A stretch of 64,000 nt of DNA, taken from NCBI GenBank assembly GCA_025057015.1, contig JANWYG010000023.1, forward strand, positions 1-64,000. The letters run 5' to 3'. This document shows, one piece after another, positions 32,886 through 41,146 of the stretch. Positions within the stretch are counted from its first letter, which is position 1. Every line of letters begins with the position of its first letter. The translations under genes were made by a program, and so were the position numbers. Below the pieces are notes generated by a model that did no database searches, had not been told where the DNA came from, and saw only the letters and a program-made list of their open reading frames with translations. The DNA comes from Blastocatellia bacterium (GTDB lineage Bacteria; Acidobacteriota; Blastocatellia; Chloracidobacteriales; JADJPF01).

Positions 32886-33472
32886 TAAGACACCGCTACC
32901 TTGTCTATCTCATCGATAATATCAAGCAATCCTTTGAGTATATGCGCCGTAGCTCCCCAAATCGGCTCCGGCTCTACGTGATAGTAATAGACCTTCACTC
33001 TGTATCGGTCCAGAAAAGTATGATGGCGCTGCTCAATCACCTCAGGCGAACGTAAGGTTTTCAAAGGTATTTCTATTAAAGAGTCTATTTCAGCAAAGTT
33101 TAGCTTGAACTCATAAGGATAAGGAAAAGTGCACACAAAAGGCGTGATGCGATACTGAGTGGTCGTAATCATATCGTCTAACTCGCCCAGTATGGTCACA
33201 TGCTCTCTTCGTAGACCTATCTCTTCCTGAACTTCTCTCAAAGCTGTTTCAAGCAAACTTCCATCGCTGGGCTCGTGCCGGCCCCCAGGGAAAGATATCT
33301 GTCCAGCATGCTTTCTCAAAGAAGAGTTACGCTTTGTAAACAATACATGCACTTCTCCACCACGCATAAACAAAGGCACTAGCACAGCTGCAGGCGTCAG
33401 CTCTAGATCAGTCAAGAAGTTTTTACGCCTACCAGCAAGCTGCTGTGCTAGCCTTCTCACCAAGGTAGTCAT
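32885..33472 (-). CDS. CoA diphosphatase-type Nudix hydrolase
   Basis: 195 residues. The Nudix box is complete: GGRHEPSDGSLLETALREVQEEIGL. LFTKRNSSLRKHAGQISFPGG in front of it is the extra CoA-pyrophosphatase (NudL/UPF0035) motif, so cleavage of CoA or acyl-CoA to phosphopantetheine and 3',5'-ADP is predicted. It has normal family length and is soluble. Its stop overlaps the kinase-AAA start by 1 bp and its start overlaps the upstream peptidoglycan-binding gene by 4 bp, making a three-gene minus-strand operon. No common pathway is obvious. Confidence 0.9.
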   Translation of the reverse strand: MTTLVRRLAQQLAGRRKNFLTDLELTPAAVLVPLFMRGGEVHVLFTKRNSSLRKHAGQISFPGGRHEPSDGSLLETALREVQEEIGLRREHVTILGELDDMITTTQYRITPFVCTFPYPYEFKLNFAEIDSLIEIPLKTLRSPEVIEQRHHTFLDRYRVKVYYYHVEPEPIWGATAHILKGLLDIIDEIDKVAVS

Positions 33473-34026
33473 AATCCACCCTGGTCTATACTTTCTTTTC
33501 TAGGAGAAGTCTCCTCAAGAACAGTAGGCTGAGCCGGTGCAGATAAAGGACGACTAAGTCCTAGATCTCTCAGAGACTCCGCCGTAGGATACCCCGTAGT
33601 ACGCAAGTTTCTAGACTTCTGATAGTTCGTCATAGCCTCTACAGTAGCTTTGTCATAAGTGCCAGTAGGCTCACCTTGCAAGAACCCGCGCTCTATAAGT
33701 GCCCGCTGAATTTCTATTACTCGCTCGGTAGGCATAGCCGAAGCAGTCCGTACGAACTTACGCTCCGGTGCTCTGTACCTCTTTCTAGCATATCTACTTC
33801 TTCTGCTATGAACATACCTATTGTGCCTCAAGCGATCTTGCCTGCCGCTTATGACCGCCTTTCTACGTGAGTTTCGCTGCGCAGATGCCACGCGCCTTTT
33901 GCCCTTCGAGGAAGCAACCTTGCGGGCAGCAGCAGTCCCGCGCCGGCGACTCTTCGCCTCTACTTCAGGATAAAAAACCGTCCCCAACACCAAAACAGAT
34001 AAAACAATCCAGCAGATAAATTTCAT
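33469..34026 (-). CDS. Exported peptidoglycan-binding-domain protein
   Basis: 185 residues from the ATG at 34026. A TTG four codons up overlaps the SD GAGGAG that serves this ATG. There is a signal peptide (MKFICWIVLSVLVLGTVFYPEVEA) and then an unusually Arg/Lys/Ser-rich segment of ~70 residues. At ~100-165 a PG_binding_1 domain follows: ERVIEIQRALIERGFLQGEPTGTYDKATVEAMTNYQKSRNLRTTGY. It has no catalytic domain, so it likely anchors to the cell wall in the periplasm; the basic stretch could contact teichoic-like polymers, LPS phosphates or nucleic acid. The first gene of the operon, divergent (155 bp) from the kinase-FGE gene. Confidence 0.85.
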   Translation of the reverse strand: MKFICWIVLSVLVLGTVFYPEVEAKSRRRGTAAARKVASSKGKRRVASAQRNSRRKAVISGRQDRLRHNRYVHSRRSRYARKRYRAPERKFVRTASAMPTERVIEIQRALIERGFLQGEPTGTYDKATVEAMTNYQKSRNLRTTGYPTAESLRDLGLSRPLSAPAQPTVLEETSPRKESIDQGGL

Positions 34027-34181
34027 AACTCCTCGCAATTACAGCTAGCCTATACGTAAATATTATAGATAATAGCATATTTAAAGCTATCGATTCTAAA
34101 GGCTCTCAGCTAAATTTGACAACCCTAAGTTCTATAAGATATTCTTCAACTTAATCTGAGCAGCGACAAGGTTAAGTTCAG

Positions 34182-36239
34182 ATGAAATACTGCGATAGAT
34201 GCCGCCGCAAGTTTGCCGAGCACATGGTCTTCTGCCCGTTTGACGGGGATGTATTGATCCTAGAAACGCAAGATCCGCTCATTGGCAAGGTACTTGATGG
34301 CAAATACAGACTAGAAAGCAGAATAGGTGAAGGAGGCATGGGAGCGGTCTACAGAGCTCGGCACGTACTTATACAAAACGAGCTGGCTGTCAAAGTGCTG
34401 CATTCCCACCTCGTCTCCGATCGCCACGCCGTAGCTCGCTTTCAACGCGAAGCTATGGCCGCAGCGCGTATCCGCCATCCCAACGCTATCGGCGTCTATG
34501 ACTTCGGCGTCACAGAAACAGATGACAAGACTGAAGTAGTCTACATAGTCATGGAACTGTTCATAGGCCAGTCCCTCAGAGAGGCACTCGAACGTAAAGG
34601 CCCGCTGCCCATCGAACGTGCCGTGCTTATCATTCGACAGGTCTGCCTCGCTATAGAAGCAGCACACCGCAGCAGCGTAATTCACCGCGACGTCAAACCT
34701 GACAACATAGTCATAGAGAAAAACGGCGAAGGTGATCTTGTAAAAGTGCTCGATTTCGGTATCGCTAAGCTTCTTGACTCGGGCCCTTACAGTCGTCTCA
34801 CACGACAAGGTGTCATCATAGGCTCGCCACATTACCTCTCGCCAGAACAATGCCAGAATCTAGAACTAGACACACGCTCGGATATCTATAGTATCGGCGT
34901 CGTACTCTATGAAATGTTAACCGGTGACGTACCCTTCAAGGCCCCTACACCTATAGCCGTCGCCATGCTACACGCAAGCGAACAGCCCATTCCAGTGCGC
35001 CAAAAGCGCCCCTCTGTACCTGAGCCGATCGAACGCGTAGTAATGAAGGCCCTTTCCAAAAATCCCGACGAGCGACAACAAACAGCCTTAGATCTCGGCG
35101 AAGAGATAGAAGAAGCCTGCCGCCAGGCCGGTATACCAGTCTTACCACTACCAGGTAATGTCATTTCCTCCAGCCTGAGAGAAAGTTACGAGCTGCATCC
35201 CGGATTCACTCCAGCAGGCCTACTGGACAGCATAGTCCAAGCACTTGACTTCGAGCAGCTTAAGACCACTAATGGCGACATCGAAGCCGCCCTGAAAAAG
35301 AGCCTAAAGACGACCGAATCTATTTCGCCAGAAGATTCAAGTGTATCAGATCGCTCTATGGCACAAGCACAAGAGATAGATATAAGCAAAACCGTCTTTC
35401 CACGTCCTTTTCCAGAACCTAAGAAAAAGAATTACTTGACACCAGTACTGGTGGCGACAACCGTGCTTCTGGCAGCTTCTACACTGTATCTTCTGCTAGG
35501 TAACCAAAAGCCTTCCCCGGTCGTCATAAAACAAGAGCTTCCAGTAGCACAAGCAGTAACCCCACCGCCTGCTCCAGAAGGAATGATATTCGTTCCCGGA
35601 GGCAAGTTTTTGATGGGCAGCAACGACGGCGAAAAGTACGATCGACCACAACACGAAGCCACAGTAGCTCCGTTTTACCTAGACCGCACTGAGGTAACAA
35701 ACAAGGAATACAAAAAGTTCATCGATGCTACCGGTCATCCTGCTCCGAAAAGTTGGAAAGCAGGTAGCTATCCGGCCGGTCAAGACCTCTGGCCAGTAAC
35801 CGGCGTCTCGTGGAGCGATGCAGCTGCTTATGCTCGCTGGGTAGGTAAAAGATTGCCTACAGAAGTTGAATGGGAATACGCCGCACGAGGTAAAGAAGGG
35901 CTAATTTATCCTTGGGGAAACGCTTGGGACAAAAACAAAGCCGTTTCTAAAGAAACTAAGCGCTCAACCCCAGCAGAAGTAGCTAGTTGCCCACAAGGCG
36001 CAGGCCCGTTCGGTCACTTAGACCTTGCCGGCAACGTTTGGGAATGGACAGCCGACAATTACTTCCCCTATCCCGGTAACAAAGAGAAAATCGATACCAC
36101 ACTCAGCCGACTTAAAGTCATTCGCGGCGGTAGCTTTAAGTCCGATCCTAAAATGCTAGTTACCTACTTGCGCAATATGGTCCCAGCCGAACTCTCCGAC
36201 TCTAGCCTAGGCTTCCGCTGCGCTAAATCAGTTGAATAA
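34182..36239 (+). CDS. Ser/Thr kinase with zinc ribbon and C-terminal FGE-sulfatase domain
   Basis: 685 residues: zinc ribbon (MKYCDRCRRKFAEHMVFCPFDGDVL), kinase domain ~30-310 (GEGGMGAVY, LAVKVLHSH, VIHRDVKPDN, DFGIAKLL, SPHYLSPEQ), a membrane helix near 415-437, then an extracytoplasmic formylglycine-generating-enzyme-like (SUMF1/FGE) domain from ~455 (PEGMIFVPGGKFLMGSND, FYLDRTEVTNKEYKKF, PVTGVSWSDAAAYARWVGKRLPTEVEWEYAARG, DLAGNVWEWTAD, GFRCAKS). True FGEs need a Cys pair late in the domain; here only single Cys residues remain, so this is more likely a ligand- or partner-binding module. All kinase catalytic residues are present. Followed 3 bp later by the PEGA-domain gene. Confidence 0.92.
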   Translation: MKYCDRCRRKFAEHMVFCPFDGDVLILETQDPLIGKVLDGKYRLESRIGEGGMGAVYRARHVLIQNELAVKVLHSHLVSDRHAVARFQREAMAAARIRHPNAIGVYDFGVTETDDKTEVVYIVMELFIGQSLREALERKGPLPIERAVLIIRQVCLAIEAAHRSSVIHRDVKPDNIVIEKNGEGDLVKVLDFGIAKLLDSGPYSRLTRQGVIIGSPHYLSPEQCQNLELDTRSDIYSIGVVLYEMLTGDVPFKAPTPIAVAMLHASEQPIPVRQKRPSVPEPIERVVMKALSKNPDERQQTALDLGEEIEEACRQAGIPVLPLPGNVISSSLRESYELHPGFTPAGLLDSIVQALDFEQLKTTNGDIEAALKKSLKTTESISPEDSSVSDRSMAQAQEIDISKTVFPRPFPEPKKKNYLTPVLVATTVLLAASTLYLLLGNQKPSPVVIKQELPVAQAVTPPPAPEGMIFVPGGKFLMGSNDGEKYDRPQHEATVAPFYLDRTEVTNKEYKKFIDATGHPAPKSWKAGSYPAGQDLWPVTGVSWSDAAAYARWVGKRLPTEVEWEYAARGKEGLIYPWGNAWDKNKAVSKETKRSTPAEVASCPQGAGPFGHLDLAGNVWEWTADNYFPYPGNKEKIDTTLSRLKVIRGGSFKSDPKMLVTYLRNMVPAELSDSSLGFRCAKSVE

Positions 36240-36242
36240 ACC

Positions 36243-36605
36243 ATGTGCTGCCTGCTGCTCTTACTACTCACCGCTATTATACAACCCCTACCTAGCGCCT
36301 ATCCTTATAGCCAAGATATAGGAGTACGAGCCGGTAACATCGAAAAGCCCCTAAAACGTCCTCGCCGCACCAGTAAGTCTAGCTTTACTCTAACCATTAT
36401 CAGCAACCCCTACGAGTGCGAAATCTACATAAACGACGCCTATCGCGGAACCACAGCCCTCAAAGATGGACGACTAGTTATCCCTAACCTTAAACCTAAA
36501 ACATACACCCTCAGAGTCTATAAATCAGGCCTCGGCGAAATCTTGCAGAAGATCCAAATAAAGTCTGACACAACACTCAGCGTCTCACTCTCTGAACAAA
36601 AATAA
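36243..36605 (+). CDS. Small exported PEGA-domain protein
   Basis: 120 residues with an N-terminal hydrophobic signal (MCCLLLLLLTAIIQPLPSAYP) and one PEGA domain (FTLTIISNPYECEIYINDAYRGTTALKDGRLVIPNLKPKTYTLRVYKSGLGE), an S-layer-associated beta fold. Cys2/Cys3 directly at the N-terminus do not form a standard lipobox. It starts 3 bp after the kinase-FGE gene, so it is almost certainly co-translated and may be an extracellular partner of that receptor. PEGA modules are also commonly fused to such kinases, which supports this. Confidence 0.82.
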   Translation: MCCLLLLLLTAIIQPLPSAYPYSQDIGVRAGNIEKPLKRPRRTSKSSFTLTIISNPYECEIYINDAYRGTTALKDGRLVIPNLKPKTYTLRVYKSGLGEILQKIQIKSDTTLSVSLSEQK

Positions 36606-36611
36606 ATCATC

Positions 36612-36649
36612 TTGACAGTATTACAGTAATTTATCAAATTTACTGTCAA
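36612..36649. promoter_or_regulatory. Inverted-repeat operator candidate upstream of the MerR-like gene
   Basis: TTGACAGTA (36612-36620) and TACTGTCAA (36641-36649) are a perfect 9-bp inverted repeat with a 20-bp spacer, and TTACAGTAA (36621-36629) repeats the same half-site core. TTGACA could also be a -35 box. It lies 22 bases before the regulator's ATG, a typical site for autoregulation. Confidence 0.5.
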
Positions 36650-36671
36650 CACGGTTTCAGAGGGCAAGGTT

Positions 36672-37145
36672 ATGACCCTAGAAGAGTTGAGTGAAGCGGT
36701 AAGACAAGAGCTACTGGCAAGGCATTTAATAGTGCAGGATGGACGTATCAGCAGTACGCCCGACTTGCGTACCATTCGCTACTACACCACGCTAGGGCTA
36801 CTTGACAAGCCAAAAGTCATCGGCCAAAAGCGCGAGTACGAGCGACGCCACCTATTACAACTGCTAGCGATCAAAGTGCTGCAAGCAGCAAATTTCTCAC
36901 TATCAGAAATTCAGGCGCGACTCTACGGAAGAAGTGATGCCGAGCTCGAAGCTCTGCTAAGTTCAACCAAGCAATCGCCGAAGCTCCAGCTGGTCACCTG
37001 GCATGAAATACCCATAGAACCCGGGCTCAAACTACTTATACAAGATGGTTGGACACTACAAAATATCGACGAGACAACTCACAAGATAACTTCAGCTCTG
37101 ACAGCAATAAGTAGGCTGCAAACTGCAGGACAGGAAACGACATAA
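36672..37145 (+). CDS. MerR-like helix-turn-helix transcriptional regulator
   Basis: 157 residues. A MerR-type winged HTH is recognisable: PDLRTIRYYTTLGLLDKP, a wing with REYERRHLLQLLAIKVLQAANFSLSEIQARLYGRSDAELEALL. The canonical MerR start is preceded here by an extra ~25 residues. A ~50-residue C-terminus without Cys pairs follows, so there is no sign of metal or redox sensing. Directly upstream lies the TTGACAGTA / TACTGTCAA repeat. Downstream come a VIT-domain relic and a TonB-receptor relic. In related genomes a MerR gene next to a VIT/VWA gene would make sense as regulator plus target (inference), so this regulator may have lost its target. Confidence 0.8.
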   Translation: MTLEELSEAVRQELLARHLIVQDGRISSTPDLRTIRYYTTLGLLDKPKVIGQKREYERRHLLQLLAIKVLQAANFSLSEIQARLYGRSDAELEALLSSTKQSPKLQLVTWHEIPIEPGLKLLIQDGWTLQNIDETTHKITSALTAISRLQTAGQETT

Positions 37146-37263
37146 CTGCCCGTTAGATACCGTGTAGATGATGTGCTTGCTCAAAGAGAGCGTCAGGCTT
37201 AGCAGGCCCTGAACAAAAGCTTAGTTGCAAACAAAAATTTCAATCAAATAGGGAGGCAAATTT

Positions 37264-37990
37264 ATGCTTAGTTTTCTAGAACTAGAACAGATAAAAAACG
37301 AGGCGTAGGTAAAGTAGAAACTCCTACAAGTAGACAACAACTACCACTAGCAGGAGTAAAACTACAGGCCAAAGCATTTGGGCAAATAGCTGATATCGAA
37401 ATGATACAGTGTTTCCACAATCCGTATACCGATTACCTAGAAGCAATACACATCTTTCCGTTACCTCCCAGCTGTACAGTAAACAGTTTTGAGCTACAAG
37501 TCGATAACCGCACTATTAAAGGTGTAGTGTAGTAAAAGACCGCCAGCAAGCACGGCAAGAATACACGGAAGCTGTTACTCTAGGCAATCAAGCAGCACTA
37601 CTTGAATAAGAGCGCTCTGACGTATTTACCATAAGCGTAGGAAACACCCACCAGGTAAAGAAGTTCTCGTGCGCTTGTGCTGTTCAGAACTGCTTCAATA
37701 CTTCAAAGACGGTACCATAGAGTTGCGTTTACCGCTTGTAGTCGCTCCACGCTATATACCTGGCACCCCAGTTAAACAGGCCCTCTGTAGGAACCGGCGT
37801 AGTAGAAGATACCGACATAGTCCCCGACGCATCAAGGATCACACCGCCAAGACTGGCACCAGGTTTCGATCCGCAAGTAGATCTAGGAATAGAGGTCGAA
37901 ATACAAGGCATAGTAAAAGAGCTAGCCTGTTCACAGCACGCAATAAGTAGCAAAATCTCAGATAATTCAGCCAAGATAACCTTAGCTCAG
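37264..37990 (+). pseudogene. Decayed VIT-domain (VIT/VWA-type) protein gene
   Basis: An SD-like GGAGG and an ATG are intact (37252-37266), but the frame stops after 14 codons. Shifted frames then carry consecutive pieces of a vault/inter-alpha-trypsin (VIT) domain: LPLAGVKLQAKAFGQIADIEM (from 37341), FHNPYTDYLEAIHIFPLPP, VKDRQQARQEYTEAVTLGN, an in-frame TAA where a Gln is expected (LLE-stop-ERSDVFTISVGN), then LLQYFKDGTIELRLPLVVAPRYIPGTP and further scraps to about 37980. At least three frameshifts or stops are needed to restore it. The VWA half is missing. The order of fragments matches the family, so this is a decayed gene and not coincidence. Confidence 0.8.
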
Positions 37991-38000
37991 ATCTGGTGTA

Positions 38001-38995
38001 TTCTCTATCCATGGCAGCTACGGCACCTACTATGACCGAGTAGTTTTAGAAATACCGCTACTTGAAAGGCTGTTAGATAGGCGTGACCTTCCTTTTGAAG
38101 TGTGTGCCGGTTCGCAGCAGCTAGATTCAAGCGGCAATTTTGTACGTGGCACTCCCACTTTGGCAAATCCTTTTATAGGAGCTATCTTGCTCAGAGCTGG
38201 TGCAATGGGAATAAACATCATAGACAAAAAGATGGGCGCACCTTACGTGCAGCAATTTTTGGTTTCCAGGATCAACCGTTCCAGAACTGGATAATTGCGG
38301 CTGATGGCATCACAGCTTCGAGTCAAGCTTTACATAGGACGCACAATTGGCTCGATGTTCAACCCGGTAACTGGCGGACCTGATGCTATGGTTAACCTCA
38401 AATGTTCAGTAAAGAACTTCTATGATGCCTTATTAGTAAGGGTAGACAAGAAATTTTCCAATCGCTGGGGATTCAAGATTAGTTACACTCCAAGACAATT
38501 AATGCCAATGGTGATCAGATTCTTCCGTTTCAGAACGGCGCGGTTGATCCGAACAATTTGACCTTGAGCACGGCTCGGCGCCAAATGATGAACGGCATCG
38601 ATTGACGTTCACTGGGTTATTCAATCTCGGCTGGAGACTTGAGCTTTCGCCGATATAAACGATCACCTCTGATGTGCTCATCACATACTCTTACTGCGAT
38701 GGCAGCAGCCGCATACCGCTGCTACAGCGCAATGCCGGTGGACAAGTTTTTCGCACAGGTTCAGAATAAATGCTCTCATTGCTCAGATCTACAATGGTGG
38801 CGGTATAGCCGGTGTAGGAAAACTGCCCTTTGTATGTGACGATCCTAAGTCTGGCGACAGCTTCAACTCACTTGACGTAAGACTTTCAAAAACTTTCAAA
38901 ATCGGCAAGAGAGCAGAAGGGCATAAAGCGTTTAAGCTATTCAACATAACGAACAGAGGATTTGCCGGTTACAAAATCGGTAAAACTCCAAACAT
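38001..38995 (+). pseudogene. Decayed C-terminal part of an Oar-like TonB-dependent receptor gene
   Basis: From 38001 one frame reads FSIHGSYGTYYDR, LLERLLDRRDLPFEVCAGSQQL, NFVRGTPTLANPFIGAILL and GINIIDKKMGAPYVQQF before a stop at 38291-38293. Later frames give YDALLVRVDKKFSNRWGFKISYT, then scraps of the DPNNLTLE / FTGLFNLGWRLELSP / AYRC strands, and end near 38960 with FNITNRGFAGYKIG. These are successive blocks of the C-terminal beta-barrel of carboxypeptidase-regulatory TonB receptors that are abundant in Blastocatellia. The plug and N-terminus are absent. The relic abuts the VIT relic, so a deletion probably fused two decaying genes. Match is by memory of the family. Confidence 0.72.
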
Positions 38996-39051
38996 CGCAC
39001 AAAAAAGTTTTGTCAACGACAGGCTTTTTTACCAATAATTGAAAAATGCTG

Positions 39052-39062
39052 TTATAATTGTC
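39052..39062 (+). promoter_or_regulatory. Promoter-like TTATAATTGTC box
   Basis: Contains TATAAT (39053-39058), 51 bases before the ATG of the small CxxC protein. The same 11-mer occurs at 24312-24322. Placed after the receptor relic, it probably drives the small gene and the solute-binding protein gene. Confidence 0.45.
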
Positions 39063-39108
39063 GCTCACATGTTAAGTCTTTACTACTAAATCCACATAGT
39101 GAGGGGCT

Positions 39109-39339
39109 ATGCAGGCTTGTCCTATGTGTGGCGATCAATTTTCGCCCTCGTTACTGAAGTTACATCAGATGCTCGAAAAAAAGTTTGTAGAACAAGCAAG
39201 GCGTCAACACCCAGATTGGGATAACTCTAAACTACTTCAAGAGTATAAAACCAGGCACGAAAGATATAAGAAGGAAGCCTATGAAATACGTTTGAAACTA
39301 GTAAGCGGACTAGATGCCGAAGAAGAAGAAAACTACTAA
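39109..39339 (+). CDS. Small CxxC protein, unknown function
   Basis: 76 residues. The N-terminus MQACPMCGDQFSPSLLKLHQMLEKK has a CxxC and a downstream His, like half of a zinc ribbon/finger. A charged helical segment (VEQARRQHPDW, LLQEYKTRHERYKKEAYEIRLKL) and an acidic tail follow. It is not recognised. A GAGGGG SD and the upstream TATAAT box suggest it is expressed, and a lipoprotein gene starts 24 bp later. The zinc idea is inference. Confidence 0.65.
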   Translation: MQACPMCGDQFSPSLLKLHQMLEKKFVEQARRQHPDWDNSKLLQEYKTRHERYKKEAYEIRLKLVSGLDAEEEENY

Positions 39340-39363
39340 GCGCATTCGAGGAACAGGTACCTT

Positions 39364-41115
39364 ATGAAGCTATCTACTTTCTTGTGCGCGTTGTGCACCT
39401 TTCTAAGTTTATATAGCAGTTGCAATGTCTTACAAAGTGGGCATAAAGTAACTCCGCCTAAAGATCCCAAAGTAGCATCGTGTGAACCGGGTAAATGGGG
39501 TGGCACGTTGAAAATAGGTCTTGTTGGGACGCCAGCCACTTTCAACCCATTTCTAGTACCTAATCCGGAGACTTACGAAATTACCTCCAAACTCTTTGCG
39601 ACTCTACTCGACTATAACTATGCTGGACAGAAGTTTAATGCCCCAGCAGACGGCCTAGCACGCTCGATAGATGCCCTACCAGATGGCAAGACCTTTGTCA
39701 TTCACCTAAGAGAGGCTGCTTTTTCCAACGGGATACCTATTACAGCTGACGACGTTATCTTCTCGTATCAGATGGCAATAGACGAAAGGAACGAGTCTGT
39801 ATACGGCGATCTACTTCGCATAGGCCCGGAGAAGGCCCCACCTAAGTTTATTCGGGAAGATCAGTATACCTTGCGAGTATCTTTCCCTGTCAGGTATGAA
39901 CTGGTTAACTTCATATTCGCTCGGGTTCCTATAGTCTCCAAAGGAGCTCTACAAGAGGTAGCCGAGAAGGGAAATTTCAGAGAAGCATACGGATTAGAGA
40001 CCCCTCCGGAGAAGCTGGTTTGTTCTGGCCCTTTCGTGCTCAAAAGCTACACACCTGACAAGCAAATCGAGCTCGCTTACAACCCACACTACTGGAAAGT
40101 AGACAGCTCTGGTACAAGCCTGCCTTACGTGGACAGCGTCATCTATTTTCTCAAGACGCCCAGCGAGGGACAAAGCGAAGGGTTCGCAAAGAAAGAGTTT
40201 CACATAGCAACTTTATTACCCAAGAAGTTTAAGGAGCTCAAAGATAACGACACGCTAGACATAAGAGATCTCGGCGTTTCGCTCTCTACGTGGGGTCTTG
40301 TACTAAACTGGCGCGCCGATCCGAAAAAAATAGACCCCTACAAAGCAACCTGGTTCCGTACACCAGGCTTCAAATGGAGCTTGCTACACGCCGTAGATCG
40401 TGATGCCATAATCAAGGAAGTCTTCGATGGGATGGCTCAGCCCGCACTGAACATCATTTCACCAAGCAACACTACTTGGTATAATCCTGACTTCAAAAAG
40501 TATGAGTACAATTTAGAGAAAGCCAGAGAAACTTTGATTAAGGTGCGCTATAGCTATTCCGAAACAGGAGCTCTGAAGGACATAAGCGGCAAGACAGTCA
40601 AGTTTACCATCACGCACCTCAACGACACCATACCAACCAAGATAGCTGAGCGACTTGCACAAGACTTCAGAAAGATAGGCATGCAAGTAGACACCGATCC
40701 AAAAGACTACAAGACTTTTTGGAAAGTAGCTAGTACGGGTCTATATGACACTCTGCTAATAAAGACTTCGCCTATGTTCCCAGATCCAGCCTTCTTGCAA
40801 CCATACATGACCAAGCGTGGCAAGTATTTCTGGTTTTATGAGCCAGCAGCTGTAGGTGCACGCTTAGTAGGCGGTGCGGAAGGATGGATGGATGGAATCA
40901 CCGCAAAAATGGAAGAAGCTTCTCAAAAGGTTCTGCTTGCCGAACGACGCGAATTATATAATGAAGCGCAAGTAACTTGGGCCGATAAAGCGCCGATCAT
41001 ATATCTAGTAAGCGAAAATGTTCTTGTAGGTGCGCAAAAGAACATAGGAAACTTTAAGCCTTCGGTACTAGAGCCATCGCTTACCTGGAACATAGAAGAG
41101 TTATTTTTCAAGTAA
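39364..41115 (+). CDS. Peptide/nickel-type ABC solute-binding lipoprotein (SBP family 5)
   Basis: 583 residues. A signal peptide ending LSLYSSC makes it a likely lipoprotein (Cys20). The SBP_bac_5 signatures are present: GGTLKIGLVGTPATFNPF, then ADGLARSIDALPDGKTFVIHLREAAFSNGIPITADDVIFSY, KLVCSGPFVLKSYTPDKQIELAYNPHYW and a long second lobe. Such proteins bind oligopeptides, dipeptides or nickel complexes. No permease or ATPase gene lies within this window, so it may work with a distant transporter or as a stand-alone receptor. Preceded by the small CxxC gene and followed 31 bp later by a zinc-ribbon kinase on the same strand. Confidence 0.9.
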   Translation: MKLSTFLCALCTFLSLYSSCNVLQSGHKVTPPKDPKVASCEPGKWGGTLKIGLVGTPATFNPFLVPNPETYEITSKLFATLLDYNYAGQKFNAPADGLARSIDALPDGKTFVIHLREAAFSNGIPITADDVIFSYQMAIDERNESVYGDLLRIGPEKAPPKFIREDQYTLRVSFPVRYELVNFIFARVPIVSKGALQEVAEKGNFREAYGLETPPEKLVCSGPFVLKSYTPDKQIELAYNPHYWKVDSSGTSLPYVDSVIYFLKTPSEGQSEGFAKKEFHIATLLPKKFKELKDNDTLDIRDLGVSLSTWGLVLNWRADPKKIDPYKATWFRTPGFKWSLLHAVDRDAIIKEVFDGMAQPALNIISPSNTTWYNPDFKKYEYNLEKARETLIKVRYSYSETGALKDISGKTVKFTITHLNDTIPTKIAERLAQDFRKIGMQVDTDPKDYKTFWKVASTGLYDTLLIKTSPMFPDPAFLQPYMTKRGKYFWFYEPAAVGARLVGGAEGWMDGITAKMEEASQKVLLAERRELYNEAQVTWADKAPIIYLVSENVLVGAQKNIGNFKPSVLEPSLTWNIEELFFK

Positions 41116-41146
41116 CTAAGGCAAGTGCCTAAGACTAATAAACTCT

